From Aselliscus stoliczkanus (lineage: Eukaryota; Chordata; Mammalia; Chiroptera; Hipposideridae), in contig CM066729.1 in the NCBI GenBank assembly GCA_033961575.1, positions 97,033,001 through 97,097,000 on the forward strand: a stretch of 64,000 nucleotides of DNA, in the 5' to 3' direction. Shown here in pieces: positions 55,953-64,000 of the stretch. Positions within the stretch are counted from its first letter, which is position 1; each line of letters begins with the position of its first letter. The position numbers and the translations under genes are program-made. The notes under the pieces are model-generated. The model was not told where the DNA came from, ran no database searches, and saw nothing but the letters and a program-made list of their open reading frames with translations.

Positions 55953-57698
55953 GTATTGATCTCCAGTTAACTATTGGTTGCCAACTGCAGTCTGGACAAA
56001 CGATGCAGTACGGTCTCTTGCTTACTATTATTGTTTCTTTTATATTTTTCTTCCTGGAATTTTAATGGAAATCCATTCCAGAAATACAGACTTTAAGGTA
56101 TAAAAAGCGGTAGGAATTCTGTATCTGTATATCAGGGTTTCTCATGATAAAATGTAATTATAGTATAATAAAAATGATGACATTTATCATGCAAAAATAA
56201 AACTAAAACACTAGAAGAAAATATATTTGATATTTTACTGTATCTGAATACTTTAAAATAACTTGTCAATTACTCTTCATATGCTTTATGAAATAAACAA
56301 AATGTGTATGATGATGTATGGGGAAATCTAGGATGACTTGCTCAGTTATCTTTAGAACAAGTCATATTCTAGAAAAGAGAGGAGCTTCCTTTTTTTTTTC
56401 AGTCATCCTATCTAATATTAATCTAAAAATAATTGATATGCAATGCATTATCAATGTGAATATAGACTTTGGTAAAGTCAGTAGGCAACACATGTGTTAA
56501 CATTATCAAATATAAGTTTTAAAGCTGAGATTACCTTTTAAATCAAGTAATATAGCGACATGAGGAAAAGTTTGTTGCTTCCCCTTTAGGTACTTGACAT
56601 CTTTCAGTCTATCTCCACTCCTTTTTCTGTTCTGTTTGTAGCTTTATTGTTGCAGTTTGAAAACTAGGGACATAAATTCTAGGTTATAATGCTGTGTGTA
56701 TTATATGCTATGATACAATTGTTTCTTAATAGTGTGAATTCATGTCTATTCTTATCTAAAATTATATATCCATAGTATGTACTACCACATAACTTCCATG
56801 TTTCAATTTTTGATCCCCTCAGTGACTAACAATGCCAATTCAGTAATTACACAACCATGTGAAAGTAATAGAGGAAGATTTGCTGTAGAAATTATGAATG
56901 GAGTGAAAGCCAAATAATAATGCAGCACACTGCAGCAATGAGTTCTGCCTGTTTATAAAAGATAATACTCATAAGAGAATCGCCATCACAAAGGAAATGG
57001 TATTATATCCATGAAAACTGTAAAACATTGCTTTATCATCACAAGAATCATACCAAAGCTGCAAATAACATTAGAGAAAAATAACATCATCTATATTATT
57101 TAGTTAATTTAAATCAAACGACTTTAATTTAAATGTTATTGGTTTTGTAGCATTTGTGTTTCATTTTAATTGTTTTACATTTTGTGAGCTATAACATGAT
57201 GAGCTTGTATAGTTTTTGTACATATTTAAATGGCATCATAATACATATACTTTATATTTACACTGAGGGACCATGGAATTTTTATTTTAAATTATGCCTA
57301 TATATTAGTTAAGGTTGAAAGACAATGGGTTTGTAGCATCCGTGAGATCAGAAATAAACATGTAAATATAATTAGCATACATAAAAATAATACATTTCAA
57401 GAAATAGAAGTAGAAACAGTTTTGTCTGCTCAGGTCAGTCCCTCTACACCCACCATCTCCTTTTTCCAGGAATTGTGTCCTTGACTATTTTATCCATGTG
57501 GGAAGTGTGAGGTTCTCACAAACATCATTTTCCTGACAATAGATTGGACATTAATTTTAGAGCTGGGCAATTAATTTCTTGTCTGGGCCTTTTGTATCTG
57601 AGAAGAGTTGACCAGTCTCTCAAGTGCTGAAGGTACTATAATATGCCAACCACTTTTAGTAGATATAGTTTCCACCATGTGGAGAAAGTAGCTCTGCA
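55953..57698. other. No recognisable feature
   Basis: AT-rich, unique-looking. No gene, RNA or repeat recognised. Confidence 0.5.
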
Positions 57699-57785
57699 GG
57701 AGAAAGGAGAGAGGGGAGAGGAGGAGAAGAGAAGAGAGAAGGGGAGGAGAGAAGAGGGGAGGAGAAGGGAGAGGAGAGGAGGAAT
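57699..57785. repeat. (GGAGA)n purine tract
   Basis: Almost pure A/G over about 85 bases in units of GGAGA, GAAGA and GGGGA. Mirror-symmetric polypurine of this kind can form triplex structures. The minus strand gives a Ser/Pro/Leu-rich open frame by composition. Confidence 0.9.
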
Positions 57786-58320
57786 GAAGCCAACACTCAG
57801 AGAGGCACATATTGTTGATAAAAGCCTGATGTTTTGCGTTCCTGTTCTCAGTGGTACCTGTGTTACAATTCCATCCTTCCTGTAGCATGATCATTTAGCA
57901 CTTCTTTGGAATGCAAGAATTAACTTAGTATCCTTTCTTTAATTCCCCTTCACATTTAAAGTAGGTCAATCTGGCTTTCTGTCACTTGAGGTCAAAAGTA
58001 CACTAAGTACTGAAAGGGTATCTCTCAACAGTAATGATTAGAAGGCTTATCCACAGACTGAACTTGTATATTAATTGGAAACTCATTTTGCTTCACAAAG
58101 GCCTTTGGAAATCAAGTGTAAATTTTATCAGTGTTTGAATGTGACATTTGTTTACTAATGGGGTCTGATATGCTGTGAAGTTTCAGCCATCCCAAATGCC
58201 TCCATTATCAGAGGGGAAAAAAGAATTCCTCAATTATTTTAAGTATTGATCATTGGGAATTTTATAAGGACCTAAATGAGGAATGTATTATTAAATTTAA
58301 ATAATTACATTTTAGTTAAT
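57786..58320. other. No recognisable feature
   Basis: Unique-looking sequence between the purine tract and the L1. Confidence 0.5.
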
Positions 58321-58663
58321 TAATTGATATATTTTAAATTATGGTAAAATATATACATAACATAAAATTTACTATTTTAACCATCTTTAAGCTTACAGTT
58401 CAGTGGTGTTAAGTATATTCACATTGTTGTTCAAACATCATCTGTCTCCAGCACATTTTTCATCTTGCAAAACTGAAACTCCCTACTCATTAAATACTAA
58501 CTTCCCATTTCCCTCTCCTCCCAACCCCTGGCCACCACCATATTACTTTCTATGTTTATGAATGTGATGACTCCAGGTACTATGTGTTAGTGGAATCTTT
58601 TTAAGGCTGAGTAATATTCCATTATATCCTGGCACCACAAATTTTTTTATCCATTCATCTTTT

Positions 58664-58765
58664 TTTTTTTTTTAAAGGCATGTCACTGGCCCTCATATGT
58701 GGGACCCGAACCAGGCTGCTGGCTTCGGAAGCCAGCGCTCAACCACCGGGCCACTCGGCCGGCCC
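58664..58765 (-). mobile_element. Short tRNA-derived SINE, antisense, nested, with 16-base TSD
   Basis: 'ggcatgtcactggccctcatatgtgggacccgaacc', 'ggaagccagcgctcaaccacc' and 'ccactcggccggccc' on the plus strand. The TSD 'tatccattcatctttt' is exact at 58648-58663 and 58766-58781. Confidence 0.96.
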
Positions 58766-58879
58766 TATCCATTCATCTTTTAATGAATACTTGGGCTGCT
58801 TCCATCTTTTGGCGGTTGCAAACAATGCTGCTGTGAACAGGAGTATGTGAATATCTTTTTAAGGCCCTGCTTTCAATTT

Positions 58880-59032
58880 TTTACTTTTTAATTAAAGTTT
58901 ATTGGGGTGACAATTGTTAGTAAAGTTACATAGATTTCAGGTGTACAATTCTGTAATGCATCATCTATATATCACATTGTGTGTTCACCACCCAGAGTCA
59001 GTTCTCCTTCCCTCACCATATTTTGACCCCCA
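58880..59032 (-). mobile_element. Younger 5'-truncated antisense L1, nested, with about 13-base TSD
   Basis: A T-rich start, then 'aaagtttattggggtgacaattgttagtaaagttacatagatttcaggtg' and '...cattgtgtgttcaccacccagagtcag', an L1 3' UTR that I associate with bat L1 subfamilies. The TSD 'cctgctttca(a/g)tt' is at about 58866-58878 and 59033-59045, and the old L1 reads on correctly across it. It is of a different subfamily from the half-L1 at 43.2 kb. Confidence 0.8.
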
Positions 59033-59245
59033 CCTGCTTTCAGTTCTTTTGAGTATATATCCAGAAGTGGAACTGCTAGATATATGGTAATTCTATCTTT
59101 AATTTTTTTTTTTTTTTTTTAGAAATCACCTTACTGTTTTCCATAGTAGCAGTATCATTTTACATTCCCTCTAGCAGTATATATTAATTCTAATTTCTCT
59201 ACATCATTGCCAAATACTTGTTATCTTCTGATTTTTTATAATAAC

Positions 59246-62200
59246 CATATGAATAACTGAAATGATAGTATTTTTTTTCTGTAAAAATTGCTAGCAGGAA
59301 AACAATTCTATTTGAGGAAGACAATAGTGACATTTTTGGTGAGATGAGCCTTTTTATTTAAATTGAGAAAGCTGCCATAGGGCAACAGTGATACAGCAAG
59401 GAACCAATGAAACGCTTAAACATATAGAGATATGAAATCATAAAGAAAATTGCTTCTTTGTTCAATTTAATTTGATTGTGGGTCTATTTATATGATGCAA
59501 AAACAGCAGGTAAAATTATTTAGTAAAAAAACTGAATAATAAAAGGAAAAAGAAATCCAATGAAATCTACTTAGATAAAAGTCATCTTAAGAACTGCTTA
59601 TTTAATATAACCTGTGCATGCAAACAGCCTCTGCCAGTACATTCTGGCCCAACCTCACCTCTCCTTTCCCATGTCATTAACTGCTGGAATACAAGTCTTT
59701 CTTTGTACCCATAGCAACACAGTTCCACATTTCACTTCAAGCTCTTTTGTATATCAGAGAGATAGTGCAAAACTCAAAATGATCATGTCTTGAAAGAGAT
59801 AAGCCTTAAAATTAAAGTGCTTCAGGGCTAGAAAGTTTCAAGTGCCTTAAGCAGAGAAGGAATTTGAATAAACATAATATCAAAGAGGCATAAAGAGCTC
59901 ATAACTATTACAGCCACATTTTGGGCTAAAGAGGCTTTTGTAGACCACATAGTAAACCTAATGATGATGTCTATGGGAAAAAAAAAAAACACAACAATTT
60001 TCCAAGTGACCAACTTGTGAGTCTGATTATGAAACACAATTTAGTTGTATACTGAGGACAGTCCACAATTGACAACATGTATATTTCTTTTGAAATTTTG
60101 TAGAGAATACTACTCATATTGCTCTTTGGTGCGATTAGACTAATTGATAAATATAGCACTACATCCATGCAGCATAAATGTGATTTAGTATCAAGATCCT
60201 GTTTAGTTTAAATCCTCGGAGACTTTTATTACACAGCCACTTCTATAATGACTGTAAATATTCCACATCCTGGGCATGACAACATGTCTTAGGGCTGTAA
60301 AATAGCAAGCTCAATTAGATGGTGCCTCTCCTGGGAGTGCAGTGTATGTGAGGATGCATTTGAAAAGAGAGCCTCAGTGAGGAAGAATTTATTTCAGAAA
60401 TTAAAAGCTGTTTAAAATAGTTTCCAGTTTTATAGCTTCTTAAATTGCCGTGTTTATCTAAATTCAGTTCCATCAATAAACAGTTCAAGAAGCATGAGAG
60501 GGAAATAAGAAATGGATGTAGCTGAACCCTGTTGCCCAATAAAATAAAAAAGAAAATATCTTGGAAAACACAAAGAAGGTAATACAATGAGTGAAAAAGC
60601 AATATCTTGGAATTTTTTTTTTTGTTACTGAGCATACAATCCTTTAATGTCAATGTTTTAAAATATGCTATTATACACTTAAATATATATCATTCTTGCT
60701 CTGACATTTTAAACTTAAATTCAACAGTCCATCAAATGAAGAAAACATTGATATTCAATGGATAACTTAAAACAATAGATTTAGCAAATGTAAATTATTT
60801 TTCAGGTCACTGTAATACTTACATATAATGAATAGTTGTTTTTTTCTGCAGTTTACTCTTACAGATAAAAGTTCGTGTTAAGAAATTTAAAATGTACTAA
60901 CTTTAACAATGTAAAAAAGAAACCTGTGTTCCTAGAGAGTAAAATTATACCAGTTTTCAATGTTCTTAGCAGTAAGGTAATTCTTAGGTTCCACTTTTTG
61001 TTTCTTAATGTTAATTATTGAGAAATAGAAAATAGTAAAAAAAATAATGCAATATTTTGAATTATATGTTAAGGAAATTGCTCTCTGTAGTCACAGTAAG
61101 GACAATCGGGATTTTGAACACTAACAGTGGTGACTTTTTATTCAAAAATCTTGATCTGTCTTTTATTGATGGTGCTGCAATAAAGTGTAACTAGTAAAAC
61201 AATATTTTGAAACAGTCTTATTTCAAAAACTTAATATATTTCAGCATTGTCTTTTTTATCCCTGATCAATAATAATTTTTCCATGAAATGGTTGAGCTGT
61301 AAATGTTTACATCTTAACACATATAATAATGCTGATATGAATAAAGACAGGGGCCCTAAGTGGTCCAAACGGTAGAATTCTGGAAGCTATAAAATCAAAA
61401 GTGGCCATTGGACCGGTAATATGCCGCCAGTGGGTAGGAGGTGAAGAAAGCTGCCCAGGGGTCATAAGACTGACATATTCAGCTACACAGTATGATAGGA
61501 TCACCGGTTAACGAGTCCAATAATGCATACCAGGTGGATTTCAGACCTGGCTGGGAGACTGACACAAAGAGAGGTGTCTTTCTGATTAATCTGTGCAAAA
61601 ATGACTGAAAGTCATGAATCACAGTTTTTAAAAAAGATTATTTCATAAATGAAAACACGTGAGAGAGCTGAAGCCTTGGAAAACACTGTGGCTTAGGTCA
61701 AGGATGAATGTTATCCAGAGGAGGCCCAAAGCTTTAGTTAGTTTAGAACTTGGGGAAATAATTTGATACTAGTAACCTATCCTTAATATTTCAGCAAGAA
61801 CATATAGAGGATGTCTCCAGCTTGAAGAATGAACCCATGCAATAGTTGTTGAGTGTGAAGCAGTGATGCTCCTGAGTGAGTATTGGTAGGTGACCCCCAA
61901 TTCTGATGAGAGGAAAAGCAGCCCCAATGATGGACTCTTCTCAGTGTGCCCAGTCGGTCAAGTTCTTACAGTTGTTACAGTGCTGTCACTTCTGGTCACG
62001 CTGTTCAGTGGGCTGGTCGCTTCCTTCTTTGACAGGGCTCTCTTTCATTTATTTTTTATTCATTTTCACATTACTTTTGTCCACCACATGTACATGATGC
62101 AGTTAGGCAAAAAAGCTTATGAATCTATGCACTAAAGACAAGATAGACTGGTCCTATGGCCAAATGTTCATTCAGTCAAATGGGATGCTGTTTAAAGCTC

Positions 62201-64000
62201 TTTATATTTAATAGTTTCCATGAAAATAAGTGCCCAGAAGGAGGAATGTGATGTGTACACATCCAAAAGAGTCCTTTTATTTGGTTTCCGATGTTTTTTA
62301 CACATTCTGATTCTCTTTTAACTTTTCTACTGTGGTATTAAAAGCTGGTGTTCTTCTAAAGTCTTTAACAATTCCACAATGAAAGGCAGTTAATTGTGTT
62401 TCCTTTGATATTTTAATTATATTTTTTTAATTTCTCTACCTCTTCAATAAGCATATGATTTTTGGCAAGCTCCGGCTGAATAGCACTTAACATATTATTA
62501 CCCTGATCTGTATTCATGGGTTCCTCTGCAAGTTGTCCTTGTAACTCTGTATCTTTTGTTCATATACCATTTTTCTGTTCGACTCAACAGCCACTGAGAT
62601 TCTTTATGTCAGCCCGTCAGCATAAGGTCTAGAAATGACACCACAAGGTCTTGCTTTCTAACCCAACTTGAAAAGAAAAACACTGTTGAATCACAAAATA
62701 AAACCATGTTATTTGATATTGCTTTCAATATATTCAAAATTAAAATGACATGTAATCTCAAAATTAAGATACCTATCAAAGTTTTATGAAATGACAGATT
62801 TAAACGGGAGAGTTTTCTAATGCTAAAAAATGTATTTGTATGGTTTGCTCTTATTACCTAGCTTTACTAGTTGGTTAATTATTATATGGAAAACAGTAAA
62901 AGCAGAGAATCAAATAACCAAATTGGGATTTGGCCCAGGTTGGGTCAGTAGAAATTTCTCAAAGCAAATGTGACTTGAGTAAGATACCAAAGGGAGTCAG
63001 AAGATAGCATAACTTGAATAGGCAGAGGAGATAGATCCTAGTTATCCCTGAGGGGAGAAACAGAGGAAAGAAATATTGCTAGGAAATAATAAGGGGAGGG
63101 GGGAAGGGAACCAAAGGGGAAAAAAAACTTGTCTGATGGCTGAAGAGTCCATCTGGAAGACTAGTGGCGAATAAATGTGGATACATATAGCAGAGAGTTT
63201 GATTATGGAAACATTTGATTGGGCCTCCAATTTAGCCCTGATAGGAGGAGCATCTAAAGATCACTCACTGTAAAAAGATTTTGGAGAGGAAATGACATAT
63301 TGAAATCAAGCTTTTAGAAAAGTCTTCCTAAATTTACAAGACAGATGTATTTTTATGGAGATAGGGCTATAAAGAAATCTATCTGAAAGTGATGTATAAG
63401 AAGGTCATATGAACTTTATTCAAAAGAGCCAATAGCTTGAAAAAAATTGAAATGTCCATCAATAAGAAAAAGGGTAAAATAAATTGTGTTCTATTTATAT
63501 AGTGGAATATTATATATAACAAAAATATACCAAACTACCACTACTGAAAACATCCTAACTGAATCCCACAAACACTATGTGAGGCATAAATCATGTTAGT
63601 ACATATTATTTAGTTTATATGAAATTCAAGAAGATTCAAAACTGATTGATTATAAGAGAAGTCAAAATAGTGGTTTCCTCAAATGGGAGAGGTAAGAATT
63701 GACTGAAAAGGAACATGAAGGGCATTCTGAATGTAGGAAATATTTTATATCTTGATTGGAGTAGTGACTAAATGGATATATACATGTGTAAAAATTTATT
63801 GATCTATAGTCTTAAGATCAGAGTGCTTTATGCTAATACATATTACAGTGAATATATTATATTTCCCTCAAAAACATTTTTAAAAACTTATTGCTTTCTG
63901 GTAAATGGATAGATGGAAGCTAAGATACAGTAGAAATGAATTAGGAGGCAATTGTCATATCCAGAGAAGAGATAATGGTGATTTTTTGCTAACAGTGGGT
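59246..64000. other. Long tract with little that is recognisable
   Basis: No SINE, LINE or LTR assigned. Bases 61330-61570 are GC-elevated and unexplained. On the minus strand 62416-62559 is an open stretch of 48 codons with a coiled-coil-like residue pattern. Bases 63420-63560 ('aaaagagccaatagcttgaaaaaaattgaaatgtccatcaat...gtggaatattata') look like a short sense L1 ORF2 end fragment, at low confidence. No gene can be supported. Confidence 0.4.

Larger units (their letters stand above)
58322..59245 (-). mobile_element. Old antisense L1 3' end with two nested insertions
   Basis: 'taccattttaacc'-like 3' UTR text ('taaaatatatacataacataaaatttactattttaacc'), 'tcatcttgcaaaactgaaactccct', 'taaggctgagtaatattccatta', 'ttgggctgcttccatcttttgg', 'gagtatatatccagaagtggaactgcta' and 'cattttacattccctctagcag' follow an antisense L1 3' end. 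A SINE (58664-58765) and a younger L1 piece (58880-59032) interrupt it. Confidence 0.9.

Noticed and set aside
1..64000. An undescribed multi-gene system
   Set aside because: No intact protein-coding gene, operon-like cluster or structured RNA could be supported. What is visible is explained by transposable elements, microsatellites and unclassified non-coding DNA.

Overview
This is AT-rich mammalian nuclear DNA with no protein-coding gene, exon or functional RNA gene that I can support. It is either intergenic or the inside of a very large intron. The organism is most likely a bat. The young SINEs are tRNA-derived, and a long form ends in a tail (roughly 'cacaactagactgaag...ggacaacaacttg...gattccccaat') that I associate with rhinolophoid/Yinpterochiropteran SINEs. 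The L1 3' ends and the mariner-type DNA transposons also fit a bat. The species is not determined, and the lineage call rests on memory of repeat families, not on a search.

Layout. 1-5.5 kb: a SINE tail, an ancient antisense L1, a mariner MITE and a 5'-truncated L1. 5.9-10.7 kb: MIRs, two degraded LTR-like repeats and a long SINE. 10.7-16.4 kb: the longest stretch in which I recognise almost no repeats. 16.4-22.8 kb: a Tigger transposon, a mariner transposase relic, a non-autonomous mariner and a short SINE. 26.0-29.6 kb: an L1 with a 5' inversion and a 13-base target-site duplication (TSD), an older sense L1, and an LTR-like repeat. 30.7-33.3 kb: two tandem MaLR-type LTRs, a second copy of the same mariner, and a MIR. 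33.3-38.0 kb: mostly unique. 38.0-41.0 kb: a hAT MITE, an old L1, a long SINE and a cluster of three short SINEs. 43.2-46.7 kb: one complete 3.47-kb antisense retrotransposon with a 14-base TSD. It carries a 5' UTR, ORF1, the start of ORF2 fused in frame to the end of ORF2, and a 3' UTR, with the reverse transcriptase missing (a half-L1). 51.1-54.2 kb: an old antisense L1 hit by two long SINEs and an 80-bp hairpin MITE. 58.3-59.2 kb: an old antisense L1 with a SINE and a younger L1 nested in it. The rest is unique sequence and microsatellites.

No genes work together here; what can be read is the insertion history. The most informative items are the TSD-bounded half-L1 with an in-frame endonuclease/C-terminus fusion, the two non-autonomous derivatives of one mariner (four copies), the long and short SINE forms sharing a tRNA head (eleven copies), and the twin-primed L1. 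I did not find a previously undescribed biological system. Several modestly GC-elevated unique patches, and one 48-codon open frame that looks coding-like, are flagged as unexplained. All family names come from reading the sequence against remembered consensus sequences; no database was searched.
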